From: Chloroflexia bacterium
Lineage (GTDB): Bacteria; Chloroflexota; Chloroflexia; DTKN01
Direction of reading: 5' to 3'
Assembly: GCA_016928715.1 (NCBI GenBank)
Contig: JAFGKG010000184.1
Span: 1 to 32,764 of the forward strand
DNA: 32,764 nt
Of the stretch, positions 1 to 7,852 are shown in pieces (the first letter of the stretch is position 1; every line of letters starts with the position of its first letter). Under the pieces are notes generated by a model. It searched no databases and was not told the DNA's origin. It saw nothing but the letters and a program-made list of their open reading frames with translations. A program made the translations under genes and the position numbers.

Positions 1-892
1 CCGTGGCGCCGTAGTGGTTGGTGGTGGCGTAGCTCTGGTAGTGCATCCGGCCGCCGCCGCCGGTGGCCAGGATGGTGCACTTGGCCCGGGCCACCAGGTA
101 CTCGTTGGTCTCCATATTGAGCAGCACGGCGCCGATGCACTCACCCTTTTCATCCAGGATGAGTTCGACGGCGGAGCAGAACTCTTGGACAAAAATATCC
201 TCGGCGCGGTTCTGCACCTCGTCTCGCAGGGTGCGCATGATCTCGGCCCCGGAATAGTCGCGGGCCGAGTGCATGCGTTTGCGCGAGGTGCCGCCGCCGT
301 GGATGGTGACCATGGTGCCGTCGTCCTCTTTGTCAAACATGCAGCCCAGTTTTTCCAGCCAGGAGATGACCTTGGGCGCATCGAGGACCAGGGCCTCGAC
401 CAGGTCGGGGTCGTTGGCGTAATGCCCGCCGCCGATCACGTCCAGGTAGTGGATGGCCGGCGAATCTTGGGGTTGGTCGGCGGCCTGGATGCCGCCCTGG
501 GCCATAACGGTGTTGGCGTCGCCATGGCGCAGCTTGGTTACCAGGATCACCTTGGCCCCGTTTTCCTGGGCCATCAGGGCGGCGGCGGAGCCGGCCCCAC
601 CCCCACCGATGACCAGGACGTCGGTCTCGAGGTCGACGCGGTCCAGGTCCAAGTCGGGGCTGATGATGGGCCAGGCCTGCAGCACCCGGGCCAGTTCGTG
701 GGGGGTGCGTTTGCCCTTGTTGGGCCCGACCGCCAGGGTGGCAAAGGCTTCGGGAATATAGTCGGGGTGGAATTGGCGCAGGACCTCGTCCTTTTCCTCG
801 GCGGTCATGCGGGGAAAGGTCTCGGAAAGCCGGGCCGAGCGCGTCGCCTCCACCTTTTTGATCGACTCACGCATTTTGGGCGTATAGCTCAT
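1..892 (-). CDS. Fumarate reductase/succinate dehydrogenase flavoprotein subunit (partial, C-terminus off left edge)
   Basis: The 297 visible residues are the N-terminal part of an FAD-dependent fumarate reductase/succinate dehydrogenase-type flavoprotein. After about 70 leader residues comes the dinucleotide-binding motif DVLVIGGGGAGSAAA. Further on are family-typical segments HGGGTSRKRMHSARDYSG and CTILATGGGG. The ATG at 892 (MSYTPKMRES) has a GAGGAGG Shine-Dalgarno sequence immediately upstream. It is the most distal gene visible in the minus-strand hdr operon and follows its iron-sulfur partner by 38 bp. No membrane anchor gene is seen, so a soluble enzyme resembling thiol:fumarate reductase TfrA is plausible (inference). 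Direction of catalysis, fumarate reduction or succinate oxidation, cannot be read from the sequence. L-aspartate oxidase is less likely given the partner iron-sulfur protein and the fumarase genes. The substrate-binding C-terminal half is outside the window. Confidence 0.9.
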   Translation of the reverse strand, partial: MSYTPKMRESIKKVEATRSARLSETFPRMTAEEKDEVLRQFHPDYIPEAFATLAVGPNKGKRTPHELARVLQAWPIISPDLDLDRVDLETDVLVIGGGGAGSAAALMAQENGAKVILVTKLRHGDANTVMAQGGIQAADQPQDSPAIHYLDVIGGGHYANDPDLVEALVLDAPKVISWLEKLGCMFDKEDDGTMVTIHGGGTSRKRMHSARDYSGAEIMRTLRDEVQNRAEDIFVQEFCSAVELILDEKGECIGAVLLNMETNEYLVARAKCTILATGGGGRMHYQSYATTNHYGAT

Positions 893-903
893 CTAATTCC
901 TCC

Positions 904-930
904 TCACGTTTCACGTTCTCACGTTTCACG
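904..930. repeat. Short 7-bp-period tandem repeat between two operon genes
   Basis: Units of the type TCACGTT are repeated about four times (one unit is 8 bp) and fill the spacer between the iron-sulfur gene stop (931) and the Shine-Dalgarno sequence of the flavoprotein gene (start 892). The repeat would be transcribed within the operon mRNA. Confidence 0.75.
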
Positions 931-1611
931 CTAGTCTGCCTCAATGTCCCGGGTATTGTACTTTTCGGCCAACGCCTCTTGGGGCATGGCTTTGAGGGTG
1001 GCGATCTCCTCGTCAAAGGCACCCCCCTCGATCTCTCGGACGCGCTGGGCCAGGTGTTGGGCCGGCGGGGCGATATAGCGCCCATAGAGACGGCGGCAGA
1101 GGATGGCGATATTGTATTGCGTCTCCTCGGCCGGGCAGCGGGCCGCGCAGAGGCCGCACATGATGCAGTCGAAGGACTTGTCGGCGACGGCGGCGATATC
1201 CCCGCGCATGGCCGCGGCCATGTAATCGCGCACGTCGATCTCCTGGGGGCAGGCCTTGGTGCAGGTGCCGCACTGCAGGCAGCGCAGGACCTCGGGGTAG
1301 ATGGAGAACAGGGTCTCGGCGCTGGGGCTGATCTCCTGCAGGCGGTAGCGCTTGCGCTCCGGTGGAAAGGAGGGGATCTGGCTCAGGTACATATCCGGTT
1401 CGACCTGGGTCGCGCAGGCCAGTCCGATGTGCAGGCGGTAGTCGCCGGCCAGTCGATAGACCGTGGCGCAGGCTCCACAAAAGCCACCCCGGCAGCCACA
1501 GCCGCGCAGCAGCTTGTAGCCAGAGTACTCCATGGCTTTTTGGATCGTCAGCGACGGTGGGACCATGTAGCGTTTGCCCATGATATAGATCGGGATCAAT
1601 TCTTCAGACAT
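931..1611 (-). CDS. Fumarate reductase/succinate dehydrogenase-type iron-sulfur protein ([2Fe-2S] + two [4Fe-4S])
   Basis: This 226-residue protein has an N-terminal plant-type [2Fe-2S] domain (C40, C45, C48 in GCGCRGGFCGAC, and C66). A helical domain follows with two ferredoxin-type [4Fe-4S] motifs: C111/C114/C117/C121 (CLQCGTCTKACP) and C149/C152/C155/C159 (CIMCGLCAARCP). It would pass electrons to or from the flavoprotein encoded directly downstream. Methanogen TfrB has a similar N-terminal half but carries extra C-terminal CCG (HdrB-like) domains. Those are absent here, while separate HdrB and HdrC are encoded in the same operon. Classical SdhB/FrdB has one [3Fe-4S]; here both C-terminal motifs are complete four-cysteine sets. 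The ATG at 1611 has an AGGAGGT Shine-Dalgarno sequence at good spacing. A heptad repeat lies just upstream. Confidence 0.88.
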   Translation of the reverse strand: MSEELIPIYIMGKRYMVPPSLTIQKAMEYSGYKLLRGCGCRGGFCGACATVYRLAGDYRLHIGLACATQVEPDMYLSQIPSFPPERKRYRLQEISPSAETLFSIYPEVLRCLQCGTCTKACPQEIDVRDYMAAAMRGDIAAVADKSFDCIMCGLCAARCPAEETQYNIAILCRRLYGRYIAPPAQHLAQRVREIEGGAFDEEIATLKAMPQEALAEKYNTRDIEAD

Positions 1612-1649
1612 TCCTTACCTCCTGGTTGGGAGATTGGCGGCCAGGTGCT

Positions 1650-1695
1650 CCAACATCCAACGTCCAATATCCAATATCCAACTTCCAATATCCAA
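1650..1695. repeat. Perfect-period 7-bp tandem repeat, about 6.5 units
   Basis: On the plus strand the units read CCAACAT, CCAACGT, CCAATAT, CCAATAT, CCAACTT, CCAATAT, CCAA, with no indels. The repeat lies in the 87-bp spacer between the FrhB-like gene stop (1699) and the next gene's start (1611). It is a second, different heptad repeat from the one at 904-930. Confidence 0.9.
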
Positions 1696-1698
1696 AGC

Positions 1699-2826
1699 CT
1701 ACCGCTCGACCACGTGCAGTTCATCCTCGCGGAAGGTGGCCAGGGGCAGCTCTTCCTCCAGGTCGCGGCCGGCCTGGTATTCGAATATCCCCTGCACGCC
1801 CTGGGCGATGGCGCGAAAGATAGCCGTCAGGGGGACGTTGCTGGGGCAGCCGTCCTCGCAGAGGCCGCAGCCCACGCAGGAGGAGGCCATGTGGTTGAGC
1901 CGGGTGATTTGGAAGAGCAGCGTGTCGGTGGGCAGCCGTACGGCGCCGCGCCGTCCGGCCCACTGCATGTAGCGCCTCGAGGCGTGGTCAAAGGTGGGGG
2001 TGCGAAAGATGCACTCTTTGCAGTAGCAGATGGGGCAGACGGTGGTGCAGTTGTGGCAGCGGATACAGGCCGAAAAGAGCGAGAGCAGGCCCTCGTTGGT
2101 GGCGAGTTTTTCGCGGATGGCGGCAAAGGCCTTGTCCCGTCGCTCCAGGCGGGCCTTTTCCAGGGTGGCGATGGCCTCTGGCCGGCCGCTCAGTTCTTTT
2201 TCCTGCAGGCCCAGCAGTTCGGCCAGCCCGGCCTGGCTGTCGGCCAGTTCCACGGCAATCTCCTGGGTCGGGTCGACGCCAAACAGGCCGAGCAGCACGT
2301 CCACACCCTCTGGCACAAAGTGCTCGCACATCTTGCAGGCCACCCGCAGTTCGTGGCCGGCCTGCTGAAAGCCGACCGCCGGTTCGACCTGCTCCAGCAG
2401 TTTGCTGGTCAGGTCGGGCTGCTCCGTGGCCATAGAGCCGTAATCCAGCACGGGATAGGTGCCATAGCAGTCCACACCGATCGTCAGCACGCGATCCAGC
2501 TTGACCTGGCGCAGCTTGGTCAACTCGATCACGGCCCGCCATTCGCAGGCCTTGAGCACGACCGCCAGGCGTTTTTCGGGGTCGCTAAAGGTCAACTGGG
2601 AGACGACCCGGGCGGATTGGACCGGCATGACCGGGGCGATGGGATCGGCGTGGGCCAGTTGTTCGGGGTCGCTGACCAGGGTGGGGACCAGATTGCGCCG
2701 GTCCGGCGTGGCGACGGGCACCAGGATGGCGTCCACTACCCCATGTTCCAGCAGGCGGCGCAAAAGGGCGCGCAGCGTGCCCAGGGTATCGCCTTCAGTG
2801 ACGGGAACGGTTCCACGAATTGGCAT
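1699..2826 (-). CDS. FrhB/FdhB-like iron-sulfur protein (coenzyme F420 hydrogenase/dehydrogenase beta-subunit type)
   Basis: This 375-residue protein has an N-terminal alpha/beta region typical of the FrhB_FdhB family (about residues 10-170). It includes LKACEWRAVIEL and GVDCYGTYP, and single cysteines C120, C164 and C167. The C-terminal half has two four-cysteine ferredoxin motifs: C254/C257/C260/C264 (CIRCHNCTTVCP) and C317/C320/C323/C327 (CVGCGLCEDGCP). A cysteine cluster YCKEC follows the first. The family binds a flavin and moves electrons between F420 or another carrier and partner iron-sulfur proteins; the carrier here is unknown. I chose the ATG at 2826 because AAGGAG lies 8 nt upstream; a longer reading to 2868 lacks this. 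It is preceded by MvhD (66 bp away), which fits electron delivery into the Hdr core. Confidence 0.82.
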   Translation of the reverse strand: MPIRGTVPVTEGDTLGTLRALLRRLLEHGVVDAILVPVATPDRRNLVPTLVSDPEQLAHADPIAPVMPVQSARVVSQLTFSDPEKRLAVVLKACEWRAVIELTKLRQVKLDRVLTIGVDCYGTYPVLDYGSMATEQPDLTSKLLEQVEPAVGFQQAGHELRVACKMCEHFVPEGVDVLLGLFGVDPTQEIAVELADSQAGLAELLGLQEKELSGRPEAIATLEKARLERRDKAFAAIREKLATNEGLLSLFSACIRCHNCTTVCPICYCKECIFRTPTFDHASRRYMQWAGRRGAVRLPTDTLLFQITRLNHMASSCVGCGLCEDGCPSNVPLTAIFRAIAQGVQGIFEYQAGRDLEEELPLATFREDELHVVER

Positions 2827-2892
2827 GTTTGTTTCTCCTTCTGGCCAAGCTGTACGCTTGGTCGGCATGGCAAAGGTCGGATCTCCAGGCGT

Positions 2893-3318
2893 CTAGATGG
2901 ACCATTGGTTGTTCAGCGGGTTGGGCCCCTTTTCCTTGAGGTACTGGACCATCTCGGTGACCGTGTCGGCGAAACGGCGTCCCTCGCTGGCGCTGATCCA
3001 GCGCAGCCAGACGCGATCCGGGTCCAGGCCCATTTGTCGGAGGGTGCTGTCGAGGATGGCCACGCGACGACGCGCTTTATAGTTGCCGCTTTGATAATGG
3101 CAGTCCCCTGGATGGCAGCCCCCGATGAGCACCCCGTCGGCGCCTTCCAGCAGCGCCTTGAGCACATAGACCGGATCCACTGCGCCGCTGCACATCAGCC
3201 GGATGATGCGGATGTTGGGCGGGTACTGCATGCGCGAGGTGCCGGCCAGGTCGGCCCCGGTATAGGTGCACCAGTTACAGAGAAAGGCGACGATTCTCGG
3301 TTCAAACTCTTTGCTCAT
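2893..3318 (-). CDS. mvhD: MvhD-family [2Fe-2S] electron-transfer subunit
   Basis: This 141-residue protein matches the MvhD family, the small delta subunit that links hydrogenase or other donors to HdrA. Family-diagnostic segments are FLCNWCTYTGADLAGTSR (C14, C17), CSGAVDP (C43) and GADGVLIGGCHPGDCHY (C68, C73), giving the five cysteines that hold the [2Fe-2S] cluster in the family. It starts at an ATG with AAAAGGAG 9 nt upstream and lies 12 bp after the HdrA-GltD-HdrA gene, so it is very probably translated as part of the same complex. No hydrogenase large or small subunit is present, so its electron source is likely the FrhB-like protein encoded next, or the NADH site of the HdrA fusion (inference). 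Confidence 0.95.
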   Translation of the reverse strand: MSKEFEPRIVAFLCNWCTYTGADLAGTSRMQYPPNIRIIRLMCSGAVDPVYVLKALLEGADGVLIGGCHPGDCHYQSGNYKARRRVAILDSTLRQMGLDPDRVWLRWISASEGRRFADTVTEMVQYLKEKGPNPLNNQWSI

Positions 3319-3330
3319 AGAACGCTCCTT

Positions 3331-6300
3331 TTATTCCAAGGCCTCCTCGATCATGGCATATATCTGTATTTTCTCAAACCCCAGGTGTTGGGTGGCGCCG
3401 TTGGGACAGACCGCGGCGCAGGCTCCACAGCCCTGGCAGAGGACCTCGATGACCTCGGCCACCTGGCTTTCCGTATCGATGACGCGGGCGTCATAGGGGC
3501 AGGCGGCCACGCAGAGACCGCAGCCCGAGCAGAGGCGCGGGTTGACCTTGGCCACGATGGCCTGGGCCTCCAGGCGGTCCTTGCTCAACAGGATAGCCGC
3601 GCGGATGGCCGCGCCCTGGGCCTGGGCGATGGAATCCTCGATCGGCTTGGGCGAGTGGGCCAGACCACAGAGAAAGATGCCGTCGGCGGCAAAGTCCAGG
3701 GGTCGCAGCTTGACATGGGCCTCTAGGAAAAAGCGATCCTGGGTCAAGGGGGCCTTGAGCATTTGGGCCAAGACCTCATTGTCCTCGTGGGGCACAATGC
3801 CCGTGCTCAGGATCACGTAATCGGCGGGCAGGTCGAGGGCTTTCAGGCCGGGGCTGTCCAGGTGTACCTGCAGCCCCTGGCCGCTGCTGCTGACCTCGGG
3901 GGGGGCCTCCTTCTCGTACTCGATGAACATGACGCCCTGGCGGCGGGCCTGCTCGTAATATTCCTCCAGGAAACCATAGGTGCGCACGTCGCGGTAGAGC
4001 ACGGTCACGCGGGCCTGGGGGTCGGCCTGTTTGATGCGCAGGGCGTTCTTGACCGCCTGGCTGCAGCAGATGCGCGAGCAGTAGGGATGCTCGTCGTTGC
4101 GCGAGCCCACGCATTGGATCATCACAAATGAGGCCGGTCGGCCGTTCTGGGCGGCCTGGGCCAAGAGCGTCTCTGGATCCCGGGCCAGGCGTGCCTCCAA
4201 CTCGCGCTGGTTGAGCACCCGTTCCTGTTGGCCATAGAGGTACTCGCCCTCGCGGGGCTGGTAGGATTCGGCCCCGGTGGCCAGGACGATGGCGCCGTGG
4301 GCGATCTCTTCCATTCGTCCCGCCTCCAGGCGGATGCGGCTTTCAAAGCGGCCGACGTAGCCGCCGACCTCCAGCAGTTGCGCCCCGCAGTAGACCTGGA
4401 TGTCGGGATGCCCCTGCACCCGGTCGATTAATTCGTGCAGTAACTGTTGGGCGTCGTTGCCATAGAGGGTATAGTGGATGTGGCGCAGGTTCCCGCCCAG
4501 TTCTTTTTCCCGCTCGATGATATAGACCGGAAAGCCCTGGTCGGCCAGGGAGAGGGCGGCGACCATGCCCGAGACCCCGCCGCCGATGACCAGGGCGCTG
4601 TGCTCGATCTCGATGGAGGGGCGCGAGATCGGCCGCAGCAGCTGGGCCTTGGCCACGGCCATGGTGACCAGGTCCTTGGCCTTTGCGGTGGCGATGGCCG
4701 GATCGGATTTGTGCACCCAGGAGACCTGCTCGCGGATGTTGGTCATCTCAAAGAGGTAGGGATTCAGGCCGGCCTCGCGGATGGTGTCCTGAAAGAGGGG
4801 CTCGTGCGTGCGCGGCGTGCACGAGGCCACCACCACCCGGTTCAGGTCGTGTTCCAGGATCTTGTCGCGGATGCGCTGCTGGGTGTCCTGGGAACAGGTG
4901 TAGAGGTTGCGCTCGGCATAGGCGACGCCGGGCAGTTCCTCGGCATAATCGACGACCGCGGGAACGTCCACGACGCCGCCGATGTTGATGCCGCAGTGGC
5001 AGATAAAGACGCCCACGCGGGGTTCCTCAAAGCGCACGTCGACCTCGGGCGGGTAGGTCTTGGTCCGGGTCAGGGTCCCACGGGCGGGGGCCAGCAGGCG
5101 GGCCGCCGCCGAGGCCGCCGCCGATGCCTCTACCACGGTCTCGGGGATGTCCTTGGGGCTGCGAAAGGCGCCGGCCACAAAGACGCCAGGGCGAGTGGTC
5201 TCGACCGGGGTGAACTCGTCTCCCTGGGCAAAGCCGTAGCGGTTCAGATCGACGCCCAGGCGCTGGGCCAGTTCCTGCGCGGAGGGTGGGGCTACCAGGC
5301 CGACGGCGAGGACGACCATGTCAAAGGTTTCCTCAACGACCTCGCCGTCGGGCTGCACGTAGGTCAGTCGCAGGTTCTTGCTTTGCGGGTCCTCCTTGAC
5401 CGAGGAGATGAAACTGCGGATGTAGCGGATGCCGTGCTCGTGGATGCCCGACTCGTAGTAGGAGTCAAAGCCCTTGCCAAAGGCGCGGATGTCCAGATAA
5501 AAGATGGTCGGCTCGACGGCGGGATCGTGCTCCCGGGCGATCATGGCCTCCTTGGTCGCGTACATGCAGCAGACCGACGAGCAATAGTTCTGCCCGCAGG
5601 CGCTGTCGCGGGAGCCAATGCACTGGATCCAGGCGATGCGGTGGGGCGAGAGCCCGTCGGAGCGACGCTTGACGTGCCCCTCAAAGGGGCCGGAGGCCGA
5701 GAGCATGCGTTCAAACTCGACCGAGGTGAGCACGTTGGCATAGCGCCCGTAGCCAAACTCCTCCTTGAGGGCGGGATCGTAGAACTCGACGCCGGGGGTG
5801 AGCACGACGGCGCCGACGTCCAATTCGAGCGTGTCGGCGATCATTTCGTGGTTGATGCAGTCGGCCTGGCAGGCTCGAGCGCAGGCCAGGCATTCGGAGC
5901 AGATGCCACATTCGAGGCAGCGGGCGGCCTCGGCGCGGGCTTGTTCCTCGGTCATGACCAGGTCGACCTCGGTGAAATTGTGCCGGCGCTCCTGCGGGGC
6001 AAGCTGGCGCTTGGGCACGCGCGGGGCCGGCTGGATGCTGCCGCACTCCAGGCCCTCGGCGATCTCTTGTTCCGAGAGTTCGGCCACGGGCTGCAGGATG
6101 GGTTCCTGCACCCCCTCTTTTTCTCCGCGGATATAGCGGTCGATGCTGCGGGCGGCCTTGTGGCCGGCGGCGATGGCATCGACGACAAAGGTGGTCCCGG
6201 TGACGACGTCGCCCCCGGCAAAGACGCCGGGGCGGTCGGTCATCATGGTTTCCGGGTCGATCTGCACGGTGCCGCCGCGCCGCCGTTCGACCCCGCGGCC

Positions 6301-7836
6301 CTCGACGAATTCGCTCTCGGGGGCCAGGCCGATGGCAAAGATGATCACGTCGGCCGGGATGATATGTTCGCTTTCCTGGATGACGGTCATGTCGGGGCGG
6401 CCTTCGATAAAGCCGCGAAAGACGATCTCGGCGCAGCGCACGCCGCTGACGTGGCCATCGGTCTCGGTAATCTCGAGAAAGGTGCGTGCCGGCAGCAGTT
6501 CCATCCCCTCTTCCTGGGCCTCGGCGATCTCCCAATCGTGGGCCGGCATCAGGTCGCAGCTCTCCAGGCAGGTCGCGGCGACCTGGCTGGCGCCCAGCCG
6601 CAGGGCGGTGCGGGCGCAGTCCATGGCCACGTTGCCGCCGCCCAGCACCAGTACGCGCTTGCCGCTGAGGTCGGGGGGGCTGCCCAGGGCGGCCTGGCGC
6701 AGGAAATCGCTGTTCACATAGACTTCGGGCAGGTCGGCGCCGGGGATGGGCAGTTTACGGCCGCGGTGGGCGCCCATGGCCAAAAAGACGGCCTCGTAGC
6801 CCTGGTCCAGCAGCTCGTCCAGGTCCTCCACGCGGCTGTTCAAGCGCAGTTCGACGCCCTCGTCGAGGATAGACTGGACCTCTTTTTGGATCAGATCGCG
6901 GGGCAGGCGGTATTCGGGCACGCCCACGGTCATCATGCCGCCGGCGACGGGCAGGGCTTCCCAAACGGTGACCTGGTAGCCCAGACGGTTGAGGTCCTGG
7001 GCGCAGGTCAGGCCGGCCGGCCCCGCGCCGACGACGGCGATGCGTCCCAGTGCTGGGACGGGCTCCTCCTCTGTGGCGGCGCCCTCCGCCCCGTCCTCCT
7101 TGGGGCTGAGGCCGCCGTGCTCCCAGACCCAATCGACGACAAAGCGTTTCAGGCGCATAATCGAGACCGGCTCGTCCACCTGGGCCCGTGAGCAGGCGTC
7201 CTCGCACTTGTGGTTGCAGATGCGCCCGCAGATGGCGGGGAAGGGGTTATCCTCCAGGATGGTGCGGTAGGCCTCCTCGTATTGGCCCTGGTGGATCAGG
7301 GCGATATAGCCCTCGGCCCGCTGGTGGATGGGACAGGCATCGCGGCAGGGCGCGGTGCCCCGTTTCTCGATGGCAAAGGCATTGGGCGTGGCCTGGGGAT
7401 AGAGCTTGTAGGCGGCCCTGCGGGTCGAGAGGCCGGCATTAAAGCCGTCCGTCAGGACGATGGGGCAGACCTCGGCGCATTCCCCACAGCCGGTGCATTT
7501 GTCCAGATCGATAAAGCGGGGCTGCCGGCGGATATGGGCGGTGAAATGGCCCGGCTGGCCCTCGAGTTGCTCCAGCTCGGCCAGGGTGAGGATGTCAATG
7601 TTGAGATGTCGGCCGCACTCGACCAACTTGGGGGACATGATGCACATGGCGCAGTCGTTGGTGGGGAAGGTCTTGTCCAGCATGGCCATGGTGCCGCCGA
7701 TGGCCGGGGCTTTGTCCAGCAGGTAGACCTTAAAACCGGCATTGCCCAGGTCCAGGGCCGCCTGCATGCCACCGATGCCTCCCCCGACGACCAGCACGGC
7801 GCCGACGACGTCTTGTTTTCCCTTTTTCTGTTCCAT
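3331..7836 (-). CDS. hdrA: HdrA-GltD-HdrA fusion: electron-bifurcating heterodisulfide reductase-like flavoprotein with NAD(P)H module
   Basis: This 1501-residue protein contains three flavoprotein modules. Residues 12-160 are HdrA-type FAD domain (GGGIGGMQAALD) with a ferredoxin motif CTGCGECAEVCP (114-125). Residues 160-575 are an inserted GltD/NfnB-like module: two [4Fe-4S] cysteine sets (C164, C168; C203, C207, C211, C215), FAD motif VVGAGPAG (268-275), pyridine-nucleotide motif GGGNVAMD (399-406), and FAGGDVVTG near the end. Residues 640-910 resume HdrA with CLECGICSECLACARAC and CSSVCC. Residues 940-1501 are a second complete HdrA: FICHCGINIGG, GGGVSGM FAD motif (1085-1091), PYCSRICC (1251-1258) and two C-terminal ferredoxin motifs (1436-1447, 1467-1478). 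Usual HdrA is about 650 residues. In the nucleotide site the segment CLESCDLMPAH lacks the paired Arg typical of NADPH enzymes, which favours NADH (inference). The ATG at 7836 has GAGG upstream and follows the kinase gene by 16 bp. Confidence 0.93.
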   Translation of the reverse strand: MEQKKGKQDVVGAVLVVGGGIGGMQAALDLGNAGFKVYLLDKAPAIGGTMAMLDKTFPTNDCAMCIMSPKLVECGRHLNIDILTLAELEQLEGQPGHFTAHIRRQPRFIDLDKCTGCGECAEVCPIVLTDGFNAGLSTRRAAYKLYPQATPNAFAIEKRGTAPCRDACPIHQRAEGYIALIHQGQYEEAYRTILEDNPFPAICGRICNHKCEDACSRAQVDEPVSIMRLKRFVVDWVWEHGGLSPKEDGAEGAATEEEPVPALGRIAVVGAGPAGLTCAQDLNRLGYQVTVWEALPVAGGMMTVGVPEYRLPRDLIQKEVQSILDEGVELRLNSRVEDLDELLDQGYEAVFLAMGAHRGRKLPIPGADLPEVYVNSDFLRQAALGSPPDLSGKRVLVLGGGNVAMDCARTALRLGASQVAATCLESCDLMPAHDWEIAEAQEEGMELLPARTFLEITETDGHVSGVRCAEIVFRGFIEGRPDMTVIQESEHIIPADVIIFAIGLAPESEFVEGRGVERRRGGTVQIDPETMMTDRPGVFAGGDVVTGTTFVVDAIAAGHKAARSIDRYIRGEKEGVQEPILQPVAELSEQEIAEGLECGSIQPAPRVPKRQLAPQERRHNFTEVDLVMTEEQARAEAARCLECGICSECLACARACQADCINHEMIADTLELDVGAVVLTPGVEFYDPALKEEFGYGRYANVLTSVEFERMLSASGPFEGHVKRRSDGLSPHRIAWIQCIGSRDSACGQNYCSSVCCMYATKEAMIAREHDPAVEPTIFYLDIRAFGKGFDSYYESGIHEHGIRYIRSFISSVKEDPQSKNLRLTYVQPDGEVVEETFDMVVLAVGLVAPPSAQELAQRLGVDLNRYGFAQGDEFTPVETTRPGVFVAGAFRSPKDIPETVVEASAAASAAARLLAPARGTLTRTKTYPPEVDVRFEEPRVGVFICHCGINIGGVVDVPAVVDYAEELPGVAYAERNLYTCSQDTQQRIRDKILEHDLNRVVVASCTPRTHEPLFQDTIREAGLNPYLFEMTNIREQVSWVHKSDPAIATAKAKDLVTMAVAKAQLLRPISRPSIEIEHSALVIGGGVSGMVAALSLADQGFPVYIIEREKELGGNLRHIHYTLYGNDAQQLLHELIDRVQGHPDIQVYCGAQLLEVGGYVGRFESRIRLEAGRMEEIAHGAIVLATGAESYQPREGEYLYGQQERVLNQRELEARLARDPETLLAQAAQNGRPASFVMIQCVGSRNDEHPYCSRICCSQAVKNALRIKQADPQARVTVLYRDVRTYGFLEEYYEQARRQGVMFIEYEKEAPPEVSSSGQGLQVHLDSPGLKALDLPADYVILSTGIVPHEDNEVLAQMLKAPLTQDRFFLEAHVKLRPLDFAADGIFLCGLAHSPKPIEDSIAQAQGAAIRAAILLSKDRLEAQAIVAKVNPRLCSGCGLCVAACPYDARVIDTESQVAEVIEVLCQGCGACAAVCPNGATQHLGFEKIQIYAMIEEALE

Positions 7837-7852
7837 AGTTTAGCCTCGTCGT

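Noticed and set aside
979-3726. A 915-residue open frame on the plus strand
   Set aside because: It is antisense to three genes with clear iron-sulfur motifs; its Gly/Ala/Asp/His-rich composition is that of an antisense shadow in high-GC DNA.
4447-7191. A 914-residue open frame on the plus strand
   Set aside because: Antisense to the HdrA-GltD-HdrA gene and without any recognisable motif.
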